From: Helichrysum umbraculigerum
Taxonomy: Eukaryota; Streptophyta; Magnoliopsida; Asterales; Asteraceae
DNA: 64,000 nt
Direction: 5' to 3'
NCBI GenBank assembly: GCA_949592205.1
Contig: CATIUR010000001.1
Location: 210,248,250-210,312,249 of the forward strand
The position numbers and the translations under genes were made by a program. Shown piece by piece: positions 22,371 through 32,339 of the stretch. Every line of letters begins with the position of its first letter. The stretch's first letter is position 1. A model generated the notes under the pieces. It made no database searches. It had not been told where the DNA came from and worked only from the letters and a program-made list of their open reading frames with translations.

Positions 22371-23077
22371 AAAAACAGTTCTTCGGGTTTATTTAAAAGT
22401 GAATTTCGTTTAAGATAACGTTATCCGGAAAAATCTGGAAAATCTAATCAAATGTCAGAAAATCCTACCCAAAAGGTTATCCACAATGGATAATGCCACT
22501 GACAAAATCCTTCGAATGTCAGGAAATCTAAGCTAAAATCTTATCCACATGGGATAAGGTTGATCGCAAATCGCAAGTTGTCATAAAAACAGTTCTTCGG
22601 GTTTATTTAAAAGTGAATTTCGTTTAAGATAACGTTATCCGGAAAAATCTGGAAAATCTAATCAAATGTCAGAAAATCCTACCCAAAAGGTTATCCACAA
22701 TGGATAATGCCACTGACAAAATCCTTCGAATATCAGGAAATCTAAGCTAAAATCTTATCCACATGGGATAAGGTTGATCGCAAATCGCAAGTTGTCATAA
22801 AAACAGTTCTTCGGGTTTATTTAAAAGTGAATTTCGTTTAAGATAACGTTATCCGGAAAAATCTGGAAAATCTAATCAAATGTCAGAAAATCCTACCCAA
22901 AAGGTTATCCACAATGGATAATGCCACTGACAAAATCCTTCAAATGTCAGGAAATCTAAGCTAAAATCTTATCCACATGGGATAAGGTTGATCGCAAATC
23001 GCAAATCGCAAGTTGTCCTAAAAACAGTTCTTCGGGTTTATTTAAAAGTGAATTTCGTTTAAGATAACGTTATCCGA
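22371..23077. repeat. Tandem array of a 214-bp unit upstream of the transposase
   Basis: Three full copies and a partial fourth start at 22371, 22585, 22799 and 23020; the third is 7 bp longer because a CAAATCG word is duplicated. Copies are nearly identical. Each unit contains GATAACGTTATCCGG, GTTATCCACAATGGATAA, TTATCCACATGGGATAA and GATCGCAAATCGCAAG: several TTATCC/GGATAA dyads plus the TIR-type GCAAATCGC word. It ends about 90 bp from the transposase ATG, so it is its promoter region. Confidence 0.9.
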
Positions 23078-23483
23078 ATCATGGTTTATTTTGTCAGTTG
23101 TATAAAATTTCTACCCACAATGGTTTGTTATAAACTAGAATGTACGCTGGTCATGAAATTAATTTACTGAGATAAGTTGTAAAAGATATAGATAAATATA
23201 GAAAATGGCGTAGGTATTTCATACAAGAGACTTTGATAATAGACCTAGATATTTCATACGTAGTCACTGAAATTAAAAAGACACTAGACTAGAATTGAAA
23301 TCTTACATAACAACATATGAAAGTTAACTGCTAATAGACCTAGATATTTCATACATAGTCACTGAAATCAAAAAGACAACATTCTAGAATTTAAATCCTA
23401 CATAACAACATATGAAAGTTTACTACTACTTGCATGACGTCTGAAAGTGAGTTGAGTGCCCTGTGAATCCCTTCTAGGAACGT
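23078..23483. repeat. Non-coding MULE segment with a 95-bp tandem duplication
   Basis: The segment from agacctagatatttcatac to acatatgaaagtt occurs twice (from 23241 and from 23336), with a few differences. It lies 3' of the second PB1-like gene and 5' of the transposase promoter array. No coding sequence is seen. Confidence 0.7.
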
Positions 23484-23852
23484 TCATCGGTAATAATGTG
23501 TGTTGCTGTCATCACTGTTATAGTCACTGAAATTCAGTTCGGGTTCTTCCTCCATGTATACAAGATATAACTCAATACCTTGACAACATTCTTTTGCGTG
23601 TTTTGCTACTGCATTCCATTGTTCATCCGACATAAGCATACGAGCACCAGCATTTTGAAGATTGCCGGTTTCACAGTAGTATACATCACTGAAAGTGAAA
23701 TTTATATTTTCCTTAAGATAGGAAAACAACTTACTGAGATCAAACTCACTAACAGCAAAATCGACGATTGTTTGTTTCACCCCATTTTCGTACGCCTTAT
23801 TGTCGTAACGAAGTTCCCCACCAAAAAACACAGTAAGGTCAATCAGTTGCAT
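23484..23852 (-). CDS. MULE accessory gene 2: small PB1-like/transposase N-terminus-like protein
   Basis: A 122-residue single-exon ORF. Its start (DLTVFFGGELRYDN) resembles the first residues of the transposase in the same element (KIYICYGGRFEYIN), and it ends with an acidic tail containing ELNFSDYNSDDSN, much as the transposase N-terminal domain leads into an acidic linker. It appears to be a free-standing copy of that N-terminal domain. The upstream sequence repeats the GGATAA and GCAAATCGCAAATCGC words of the transposase promoter. Possible regulator or dimer partner of the transposase; function inferred only. Confidence 0.6.
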   Translation of the reverse strand: MQLIDLTVFFGGELRYDNKAYENGVKQTIVDFAVSEFDLSKLFSYLKENINFTFSDVYYCETGNLQNAGARMLMSDEQWNAVAKHAKECCQGIELYLVYMEEEPELNFSDYNSDDSNTHYYR

Positions 23853-24245
23853 TTTGTAAACCCAAAATATATATTATTGAAATAGAAAACTTATGATGAT
23901 AATCTAATAACGTACGTGGTTTGAGATGTGAATGAAGACTGATGTTATGAGGTCTACTTAAAGGTGGATATGGGTTATCAGTAAAAATCCGTAAAATCTG
24001 TGAAATGTCAGAAAATCTTAGCCAAAATCTGATCTACAATGGATAAAATCAGTCGCAAATCGCAAATCGCAAAATGATTGAGTTTTCACTAATATATCAC
24101 ATAGTAACACAGATCAATTTTAACATAATACTTAAGTCTATCAAATACTGACTAACATCAACGTTTTACATCACACATAATTCTACCATTTAGTATATTA
24201 TCAATTAACTAAACAAAAGGTATGAAATAATTCGAACATCGATAA
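23853..24245. promoter_or_regulatory. Upstream region of MULE accessory gene 2
   Basis: Between 23970 and 24075 the sequence is a diverged copy of the 214-bp array unit (ctgtgaaatgtcagaaaatcttagccaaaatctga, ggataaaatcagtcgcaaatcgcaaatcgc). The rest is AT-rich and non-coding. Confidence 0.5.
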
Positions 24246-24983
24246 TTAAGATGATGCTACCTTACACGCCCATCCGAAACCACTCAACGTGTACTGCATC
24301 CCTTCTTGACTCAGCCGAGTCTCCAAACCCTTATCCAGCTGCTCATAACTTCTGGCCCAAATAATATTACCCCAAGGGTACCGGTCAAAAACATCAAAAT
24401 GCTCAACCATATGCATATGATCATCCTCAATATTATGCGAACCCTGCTTTCCCAAAAACCCTTTATATAGCAACATAAGCATACACACGCGCACACAATC
24501 CTCATCGCTCAACTTCCTCGGCCCACTAAACAAACCTTTATCGTTAAACTTATTAGAAAGGTCGGATACACGTACGCTACGTTTGACAATTTCCGGGAAC
24601 ACACGCGCTCTAAATGCCGGGATCGTCCGTCTAACCTCCTTGGGAATATGATCCGCTATATTTTCATTGGGACCGAACCGAAAACCTGTCACCAGACAAA
24701 ACTCCCTGCGACCGAAACGTATAAAATGGTCATCCGTATCCACCTCCCTAAACCACAAATCACCCGGCTCCGCGCGAGGGTGCTTTAAACCGGGACGCTC
24801 CTTTCGTCGAAACTGGAGTATATGATGCACAAAACCCGGGTCATTGTCCGCAGCCTTCACATCCAACCAATGGCCAAAGCAGTGGTCTCTAAATATCTTT
24901 TCTTGATCGTTTGATAAATGCAGCTTGATATGGCCAGTAACTGTGAGTTGACTTTTCAGATTCAGCCTTCCATTAAAAATGTC
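24246..24983 (-). CDS. MULE accessory gene 3: DUF1985 protein (main exon)
   Basis: This exon encodes 245 residues. It matches the DUF1985 domain seen in plant MULE-borne Ulp1-type genes: FRDHCFGHWLD, then RFGRREFCLVTGFRFGP, a charged segment with FRARVFPEIV, KLSDEDCVRVCMLMLLYKGFLG, and FDVFDRYPWGNIIWARS. The frame has no ATG at its 5' end. A good acceptor (ACTCTGCAG) lies at 24984, and a five-codon first exon with donor CAG/GTATTA at 26196 fits in phase, giving an intron of 1,213 bp. No Ulp1 peptidase domain is present, so this is either a shortened gene or lacks further exons. The molecular function of DUF1985 is unknown. Confidence 0.72.
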   Translation of the reverse strand, partial: DIFNGRLNLKSQLTVTGHIKLHLSNDQEKIFRDHCFGHWLDVKAADNDPGFVHHILQFRRKERPGLKHPRAEPGDLWFREVDTDDHFIRFGRREFCLVTGFRFGPNENIADHIPKEVRRTIPAFRARVFPEIVKRSVRVSDLSNKFNDKGLFSGPRKLSDEDCVRVCMLMLLYKGFLGKQGSHNIEDDHMHMVEHFDVFDRYPWGNIIWARSYEQLDKGLETRLSQEGMQYTLSGFGWACKVASS

Positions 24984-26196
24984 CTGCAGAGTGATCAATC
25001 AATCAAAACAAGTTTCGTTAATATAAGTGATAAATAACAACATATTGAACTGTAACTTTAGCGAAATGAAACAACTATAATCGACGTTTAATAACATAAA
25101 TATATACATGTTTTTTCAAGTACTATACATAAATAACAACCAAATACTACGTGTGTTTTATTTTCATTCTTTATAAAATGATATTTATATATATTAAAAA
25201 TCATATATGTTACACTAATATTAAGTTTATATTACGGTTATATTTTGGATGTCTACGTACATGTTATAATCGATATTTCTATAGATATAATTCCAACATA
25301 CAACTTAAAGTAAGGAACTATAATTTCTACAGATATAATGTTATAATATAATGTCTATAGGTATAAGGAACTATAAATCAATATAATGTTATATTACGGT
25401 TAAATGTTATAATCGATATTTCTATAGATATAATGTCTACATACAACTTAAAGTAAGGAACTATAATGTCTACATACAACTTTGTTAGGTTATATTTTGT
25501 ATGTTATAGTTCGTGTATATTTTGTATGTTATATTTTAAATTTTAAATCAATATTAAACTATAACTCTTTATCTTGACGGTTATATTCTATAACTTTATA
25601 TTAACGAACTATAACTATAATTTTACAACTTAAATCGACATTTCATATATGTGATATTTTACTCTATATCTTTCGGATGACGTAACCATTCAATTAACGC
25701 TCTTTATATAAATTTCAAAATTTCATCAATAAGTATAGAAATATACGTAGTTGTCTTCAAGAATTCCGATGATACTTATATGCTTGCCTTTGACCAAAAC
25801 CAAATGTTGCTTAAAATGGCGTTGTATAACCTCTATATTCAATCAAATAAAGCTACGCGACACAATGTATGGAAGAAAACTCAAACATTGCTATACCAAA
25901 TATGCTACGAAGGGAAAATGTTACAAAATGTATTACCAACCTAGCTTCGTAATATCAAACAAACATTGCGATTTATTAAACACCAATTAAACTCTATACA
26001 CAATCTTTTAACCTACCGAGATTCGTAATATGACACAAACATTGCTTAAAGACCGATTTAATTCATGAAGAATGCAAAATATATGTTGCACACCAAGTGT
26101 TCGACGAAATGCCACAATGAAATTTCGGATTTAAACCATCTAAATTCAAAAACACGCGCTAACTTTAACAAATATTATTCAAAAACATCGTAATAC
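24984..26196 (-). other. Probable intron of the DUF1985 gene
   Basis: AT-rich, with no coding signal. It contains a local duplication of atgttataatcgatatttctatagatataat (around 25263 and 25407) and acatacaacttaaagtaaggaactata (around 25297 and 25439). Borders GT..AG are as described for the DUF1985 exon. Confidence 0.45.
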
Positions 26197-26211
26197 CTGA
26201 GAATCATCCAT
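26197..26211 (-). CDS. Possible first exon of the DUF1985 gene
   Basis: ATG at 26211-26209, five codons (MDDSQ), then donor GTATTA. It would splice in phase 0 to the exon at 24983. Upstream DNA is GC-rich, unlike the rest of the MULE. Tentative. Confidence 0.35.
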
Positions 26212-26778
26212 ATTCCGGTCAAGAGCGTCGCCGGTGAGCCGTGGCAGTGGCGAAAACCGCCTCCGAACCCGGAATAACTAGCGCCGGTGGTGAAACCAAG
26301 TGAGGGTGGTGCGGTTGTGGTACGGGGGTGGTGCGGTGGTCGGGAAGGAGGACGGTACGGTGGTGGTGGTGCGGCGGAGGCTGTGGTGGTGTGACACGCC
26401 GAATCTCCGGCGAAAACGGGGAGGTGGGGGTGGTTTTTGGGTCGGGGTGATGGTGGTGGCCCGACCGACGATGGGGACGCGGATCGTAAATCGCAAATCT
26501 TGCGATTTACGATGGTGGTTGGGTGGATCGGGGGGTGTACGGAGAGGGTATGGAAGGTTTGGAGGGTTAGGGTTTAATGACCCGTTTATGTGATGATATA
26601 GGTTGTAGGTTGGGCGGTGGCAAATCGCAAAAACGAGCCCGACGATATTTGCGATCCCGTTCACGAGAACAAAACGAGCCAGTGTCACGAGCCATCGCAA
26701 AAATACACGGCATATGCAAATCGCAAATCGCAAAAACATTTTTGCGATTTGCCAACCCGGCCATCGATCAAGAATTCG
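26212..26778. other. GC-rich 5' region of the DUF1985 gene and subterminal GCAAATCGC cluster
   Basis: From about 26220 to 26470 the DNA is GC-rich with GGTGGT/CCACCA repeats, suggesting captured host-gene promoter or 5' UTR sequence. From 26480 to 26770 the words GCAAATCGCAAA and TTTGCGATTTGC recur, mirroring the region inside the left TIR. No convincing CDS is seen; open frames here are by-products of the repeats. Confidence 0.5.
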
Positions 26779-26928
26779 CGCCCACGTGAACGAGATCGCA
26801 AATGGCAAATACGGGATCGCAAAAGCAAATTTGCTTTTGCGATTTCTAGGGGCATATCGTCAATTTTTTTTCGCGAGGGGCAAATCCATATATTTCGTCG
26901 AAAAAAGGGGCATTTTGTTTAATTTCCC
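26779..26928 (-). repeat. MULE right terminal inverted repeat
   Basis: Reverse complement of the left TIR at about 92% identity, ending at TTAATTTCCC, followed directly by the 9-bp duplication. It carries the same internal palindrome built from GCAAAAGCAAA and TTTGCTTTTGC. Confidence 0.92.
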
Positions 26929-26937
26929 TATCTTCAA

Positions 26938-27853
26938 TTCGTCATGATTTGAAATCATCAAAAATTATGAATTTTGGGTATAACTTTTGGGTTTTTATAT
27001 AAAATTTATTTTGCCAATGAAAACAATAAAATTAAACGAATTTCATCATACAAAACTTATAAACATGTAATTAATCGAATTATGGTTGTCATTAATCATC
27101 AAATTTCACAAATTTGAAAATATCCAGAACGTTAACATACATATGCAATGCATGTTATCAAAATTACAAGTAAGATTCTTAAACATGCATATTTGTTGAA
27201 TATTACCTTATATAAGTTATTATACATCGTTGAACGTTATAACATAACATTCATCAATGTATTACAATATATATGAGTTAATATGCATTATAAATGAATG
27301 TTATAATGTTCATCAGCATGATATAAGTTAATATTCGTCATAAATGAATCTTAAAGACTCAATGAGATGTTAACATGCATTTATGATGAATATGAGTTAT
27401 TATACACTAATAACATATATAAGCTATAATATTCATCATAAATGAATATTTAAATTAACATGCATTTCAAATGAGTGTTAACTTTCTGAAAATTTTGATT
27501 TTGAGATTTTTTTTGTGTAAAACGTAAAATAACTACAAGTTTGTTTGATTATTGATGTATATGATCGGTTTATTTGAATTTTGCTTTATATACATCTCAA
27601 CGAGTTGTGTATTAGTGTTTTTAAATTTATTTTTGCAAGTTTTAAGCTTTAATTTGATGAATTTAAGATGAAAATCACGTTTTTAGTTGTATTTTATTAA
27701 CATGCTTTTGAGATGCATGTTAACGTTCTGGGAGGTGATTTCAAGTTATTTACAAAAATGCCACCGTGTTGACTTTTTAGTTGACCAGAATGTGTGGTTG
27801 AGAATCACTTCCCTCCTTCCCTAATTATTTTACTTCCCCAAGGATCTCCCCCC
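26938..27853. other. Right flank of the MULE inside the older element
   Basis: No gene. AT-rich DNA with many short, imperfect repeats of the type AATGAATGTTATAA and AACATGCAT, enclosed by the inverted pair CCAGAACGTTAACAT(A/G)CAT (27124-27142 and 27713-27731). Confidence 0.5.

Positions 27854-27922
<69 letters not shown>
27854..27922. repeat. (AT)n microsatellite
   Basis: About 32 uninterrupted AT units, starting after a short ATATT. Confidence 0.95.
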
Positions 27923-27925
<3 letters not shown>

Positions 27926-28036
27926 TAAATAGGTCCAACATTACAAAACATGGGTAATATAGTTTTATATATGATTTGAAATATGAAGTATGCGGGTGTA
28001 ACGTTATAAAATATGTTTAATGGTATAGAGATAAAA

Positions 28037-28318
28037 GTCGTGGTGAATAATGTCAGAGGCTTGGGGGTCAATGATAGGAGACCTGAGAAACCCAGGTTCG
28101 ATCCTTGAGGCCAGCGGGTTTTACCATTAATTCGTTGTCGTGCCTTCGGGCGGACGGATTAGTGGGTTTTTCCCGGATTTGGAGTAACTTGGGGCGCTTA
28201 AGGGCTCCGTACGGCTGGATTGGGCCAGTATATGGAGATTTAGCCATTGGGTCTCCCCGTACGGAGTACCTAGGCGATTTATGTTAGCCTTTCAAAAAAA
28301 AAAAAAAAAAAAAAAATC
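28037..28318 (+). mobile_element. tRNA-derived SINE with poly(A) tail
   Basis: A tRNA-like head with a good internal B box GGTTCGATCC (28095-28104) lies about 45-50 bp after a weak A-box-like segment (gtcagaggcttggg). A non-tRNA body follows, then at least 20 A (ending at 28318). It does not fold as a complete tRNA gene. I could not fix the start exactly or find the target duplication. Confidence 0.55.
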
Positions 28319-29622
28319 ATTTTCCTTAATATAGAAGCAATACCTCTATCCTATTTAATTAACCCGTTCATTTATCTTATTTTACATGTTTATGTTTAAT
28401 AATAATTTTATATTCATATAAAATGATTGAACCTTATTGCATTAATAGTTACGGTAAAAAAATTTATTTGTAATTTCGAATTTTACAATTAAAATAGTAG
28501 ACGATTAACGTGTGGTTCAACTGTGAGCCAATCGGCCAAGCAACAAAACATTTGCATAGGTGACTCTGCCATTTGGAAAGATTTGATGCGTACGTGTTAA
28601 TTTATTTAATTTGCCGTTGCAAGTATTCGCCATTTCAATTAAGTTATATGTGCACCAAATGCAAAGAACAATACTCCGTAATATATTATTTTTTATACTT
28701 TTACTAACCTAAGTTTTCCATTTAAACATAAAAATATTCGGTTATAAAACTGATACAATATCGACCTAAAAAACAGGATCCAAGGTATACAAATTTGGAG
28801 CCATCAAATCATATTGTGTTTTAACATTTTTGTAGTGCTTTGTCTCTCCATACCCCTCTAATATACTTAACATACCACTTTTGATTTTTTATTTTAAAAA
28901 AGTACAAAAAAATACAGAAAAAGTACAGAATGAAAGAAAAAGTGATGGAATAAAGTACATAATATAAGAAAAAGTAATGGAATAAAGTACAGAATGTAAA
29001 AATAGGTGGTATGAAGAGTAGAAACCTTTTGTAGTCAACAAAAATGACAAAATGAACAAATCAAATACTGTAGTTTATAAGTAATCTGTTACTAGAATTT
29101 ATCAAAATTGAAGATTAATTTATCATTGTCGATATATATAATAAATAGTCATTGTCCTGCCGGCACACTTTCTGATGCTAGACTTTAACTTAATTCACAA
29201 AGATCATCAACTCAGCTAATTTGATGTTTATGTCTATACTTATAAATAATAGTAACTTGATGTTCCATATTATTTTTTCTTTTCTTTTGTGGCTTTACGG
29301 GATTTTCAGCGTTCCTTTCCCCGTCAATCGCCAATTCTTGCCAATATACAGTTCAAAAGCTATATGCATGTCATCACTTTTGTTGTAAATAAATCAATTT
29401 ATTTACTGAGAAAACTTTAGTTGTCTTAATTTGTTACATGGTTAAAAGCTAAAACCACAATTTCCGTGTGTAAATCGAATCCGGCAAGATAGAGTATGAC
29501 GTGTCACAAAAGGCACGCTGTTGAGACTGGCTCGCGACAAAGTCTCCTTTTAAACTCGAGAAAGATTGTTATCATGGAAATCACACTACTCATTAGAAAG
29601 CATAAAGATACCATTTAAGCAA
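28319..29622. other. AT-rich intergenic stretch without a gene
   Basis: No credible ORF. A short local repeat of acagaatgaaagaaaaagtgatggaataaagtac lies around 28920-29000. Otherwise I see nothing. Confidence 0.6.
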
Positions 29623-29638
29623 TTAAGCGGGATATATA

Positions 29639-29848
29639 TAAAAAAAAAAAGGTTATTGGAGGGAACCTTTAACCCCGGATCCGTAGATCCACGGAGCCCC
29701 ACCCGCAAGAGGCAACCTGTCCGGCTAAACACCTGGCCCCAGTGACCCCACACACGGAGCATATGATTTTTTGTACTCCCAGAGGCTTGAACCCGGGTGG
29801 GGCGTGGGGATTTGCGGCGGCGGTACCACTGAGGCAAAGCCCCATTGG
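29639..29848 (-). mobile_element. tRNA-derived SINE (210 bp) with 16-bp target duplication
   Basis: It is flanked by perfect copies of TTAAGCGGGATATATA (29623-29638 and 29849-29864). On the minus strand it has an A box (TTTGCCTCAGTGGTA), a B box GGTTCAAGCC, a GC-rich body and a 3' end in oligo(T). Long duplications and pol III boxes are diagnostic of SINEs; the T-rich tail resembles the Au-type families of flowering plants. Confidence 0.9.
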
Positions 29849-29949
29849 TTAAGCGGGATATATAGTGTCAAAGAAAAATGTATTGATATTTTAAGCATAA
29901 CTTTGAGATTTGATTTAATTTGTTTAGTACTTAATCGTTTGACTTGTTA

Positions 29950-31319
29950 GACATAATTGCGTGGGGCGTCCCTGTGGTTTACACAAAACAACACTCCACG
30001 TCCCTGTGGTTTTTTTTTGACGTGGATCATCCCTAAACTTGCAAAAATGTGCGTGGCACGTCCTTCTGTCTAACGATAGTTAGTTTATTCCGTTAAAGGA
30101 CCTTGAATGTAATAATTTTAATGGCATAGGTTATTCATGTAATTTCTATTTTATAATCACAATAATTATTTAATTTCTTTTTTTTTTTTTTTAATTTAAG
30201 CAAGTTGTTTTTAATAAACTTTTCTAGTTAATTTAACTATTTTAATTTTTTTTAATATTTATTTTTTGTGACAATTGAGATGATCAACTTGTTTATTCTA
30301 GTTTCGATTTCATATATCTTGTGTCCGTTTTCACTTTTTAGTATCGTTTTTTGTCTTAATAAAAACAAATACTCAAACACTTATAGCAAGACTAAATACA
30401 TATTAAAAAAAATAAACAAGTTTATCATTTTGAAAGTGGACGTTTATTAATTTTACGTTCGAAGTGTGTGATATGGGTGCCTCGTGTTATTTTGCATTTA
30501 ATTAATTATATTCATATAAATATAAAAGTTTCATTTTGAAAGTGAACGTTTATCATATATATGGCTAGGATGAAAACCAAACTTCTATCTGGATTTTAAT
30601 AAACGTCCTAGCGATATATATGATAAACGTCCACTTTCAAAATGAAACTTTTATATTCATATGAATATAATTAATTAAATGCAAAACAACACGAGGCACC
30701 CATATTCCACAATTCGAATGTAAAAAATTGTTTAGGTTGAAATAATGAAAAGGTATCATTTTTACATGTCCAGTCTTTCGAATATATAATGTAACTAATT
30801 TAAATGAATATAATTATTAAAATTAATAAACGTCCATTTTCAAAATGATAAACTTGTTTATTATTTTTTTAATATTTATTTAGTACTGCTATGAGTGTTT
30901 GAGTATTTGTTTTTGTTAAAACAAAAAACGATACTAAAAAGTGAAAACGGACACAAGATATATGAAATTGAAACTAGAATAAACAAGTTGATCATCTCAA
31001 TTGTCACAAAAAATAAATATTAGAAAAATTAAAATAATTAAATTAACTAGAAAAGTTTATTAAAAACAACTTGCTTAAATTCAACAAAAAAGAAATTAAA
31101 TAATTATTGTGATTAAAAAATAAAAATTACATGAATAACCTATGTCATTAAAATTATTACATTCAAGGTCCTTTAACGGAATAAACTAACTATCGTTAGA
31201 CAGAAGGACGTGCCATGCACATTTTTGCAAGTTTAGGGATGATCCACGTCAAAAAAAAACCACAGGGACGTGGAGTGTTGTTTTGTGTAAACCACAGGGA
31301 CGCCCCACGCAATTATGTC
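29950..31319. mobile_element. Fold-back (long inverted repeat) MULE-type element, 1,370 bp
   Basis: Two arms (about 29950-30571 and 30607-31319) are near-perfect reverse complements around a spacer of about 35 bp. The ends read GACATAATTGCGTGGGGCG on both strands. Perfect 9-bp duplications GACTTGTTA flank it (29941-29949 and 31320-31328), the Mutator hallmark. There is no coding capacity. A read-through transcript would form a hairpin of more than 600 bp. Confidence 0.93.
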
Positions 31320-31328
31320 GACTTGTTA

Positions 31329-31896
31329 CTAAAAATCTGTACGATCATATAACGTACAGTGTTTAAGTCATTAGGATATATTACGAAAATGAAGCAGATG
31401 GTACCGAGCTGCAGTTTCGAATAGGTGCCGACATTTGAGAATGAAACAACTTTCTGTAGCTTATATTGCATGTAATCTAGTGTAAACTTAAAAGGGTGAC
31501 TGGTATTTGGATTTTCAGGTGTTAACTCTTAATGGTGTGTTTTAAGTTAAAGGATTTGGTGTTAATTGTAGTGGAAGCTAATGTGTCAAATGAAGAGATA
31601 GCATGACGTGTTAATAGGAGAGTAATGTAGAAGCTTAAGGGATTTGTAATAACGCCGCTATCACAAATATATACATTAATTCACGAATATGTACAATTGT
31701 CACATCTTCATGACTTGACCTCAACCTCATAATCGAAAGATTATATACACAGATACTGTTAGATTTTTTACTTAGATGATTCATATATATGTACATATAA
31801 TTTATAATAAAGCGGCTTTTAGATTTGTAGTATGTACGTTTGGAACTCATATTATTTTACTTAGATGATCCGTATGTATGTATGTATTAGTTTAAA
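31329..31896. other. AT-rich flank between fold-back element and Copia-3
   Basis: No gene or clear repeat identified. Confidence 0.6.
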
Positions 31897-31901
31897 CTTG
31901 C

Positions 31902-32299
31902 TGTTGAGAATAAATATCGTACAAACCAATATTCTAACTTTGGGTACAAGTAACAAATATTATTATTTATTATTAAAATAATAATAGTATGCTTTGTGAA
32001 TTTGGAAACCATATTAAGTTGGCAAAAAGGAGTTTGATAGTCGGCAACACGTACGAGGCATTATTCATAATATATATTGTCCCTTATTTTGTAAAACCCT
32101 AACCCTACGAAAGTTAATAAGATCTCTCTCTAGTTTGGCCGTGGATTAAACCAATCGAGTAGATTGGATATAACCACGTTATATTTGCGTGTTCGTTTTC
32201 TATTCTCGTTATCTTAATTGCTTGTGTTTGATCCGTTTATTGTCGTGGGGTATAATCTTGTGATTGTACGTGTTCTTGGTTGGGTCCTAAAACCTATCA
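31902..32299 (+). repeat. Copia-3 5' LTR (398 bp)
   Basis: Starts TGTTGAGAAT and ends ACCTATCA; matches 55597-55994 with two differences. The segment ataaccacgtta with TTTGGCCGTGGA upstream is shared with the Copia-4 LTR, so the two belong to related lineages. Confidence 0.95.
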
Positions 32300-32302
32300 A
32301 AG

Positions 32303-32314
32303 TGGTATCAGAGC
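32303..32314 (+). other. Copia-3 primer binding site (tRNA-Met)
   Basis: TGGTATCAGAGC, three bases after the LTR end. Confidence 0.95.
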
Positions 32315-32339
32315 TCGTGTGTTTTCGAGTTTGGGAACA

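Larger units (their letters stand above)
17591..26928. mobile_element. Near-complete Mutator-like element (MULE), 9,338 bp, with four genes
   Basis: Perfect 9-bp duplications TATCTTCAA flank it (17582-17590 and 26929-26937). The ends are long inverted repeats (about 150 bp, about 92% identical, no gaps by eye) beginning GGGAAATTAAACAAAATG. It contains, left to right, a PB1-like gene (plus), a SWIM-type transposase (minus), a second PB1-like gene (minus) and a DUF1985 gene (minus). The 9-bp duplication, the D-D-E transposase and the long TIRs together establish the MULE class. One nonsense codon in the transposase is the only clear lesion. DUF1985 and Ulp1-related cargo are known from Kaonashi-type plant MULEs; I see no Ulp1 protease here. 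Confidence 0.95.
17367..27853. mobile_element. Older terminal-inverted-repeat element hosting the MULE
   Basis: Outside the MULE, the left side (from 17367) and the inverted right side (to 27853) share G-rich ends, including the 15-mer AGGGAAGGAGGGAAG, followed by similar bases. About 225 bp lie left of the MULE and about 920 bp right of it. The right part has an internal inverted repeat, CCAGAACGTTAACAT(A/G)CAT, at 27124-27142 and 27713-27731. The flanks are TA-rich on both sides (ATTATATATA), so a target duplication is possible but ambiguous next to the microsatellite. Probably an old non-autonomous MULE-like element. Confidence 0.35.

Noticed and set aside
22371..23077. CRISPR-like repeat array
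   Set aside because: The repeats are 214 bp with no unique spacers, lie in plant DNA and inside a MULE promoter.
24984..24998. Start of the DUF1985 ORF at 24998
   Set aside because: The codon is TTG, not ATG, and lies in a good intron end (TCTGCAG), so the exon is taken to start at 24983.
26278..26808. Proline/histidine-rich protein gene
   Set aside because: Open frames on both strands come from GGTGGT and GCAAATCGC repeats; no domain and no ATG context of note.
28037..28318. Functional tRNA gene
   Set aside because: It has a B box but no full cloverleaf, and a long body with a poly(A) tail; better explained as a SINE.
29639..29848. Functional tRNA gene on the minus strand
   Set aside because: Pol III boxes are present but the 16-bp target duplication and tail define a SINE.
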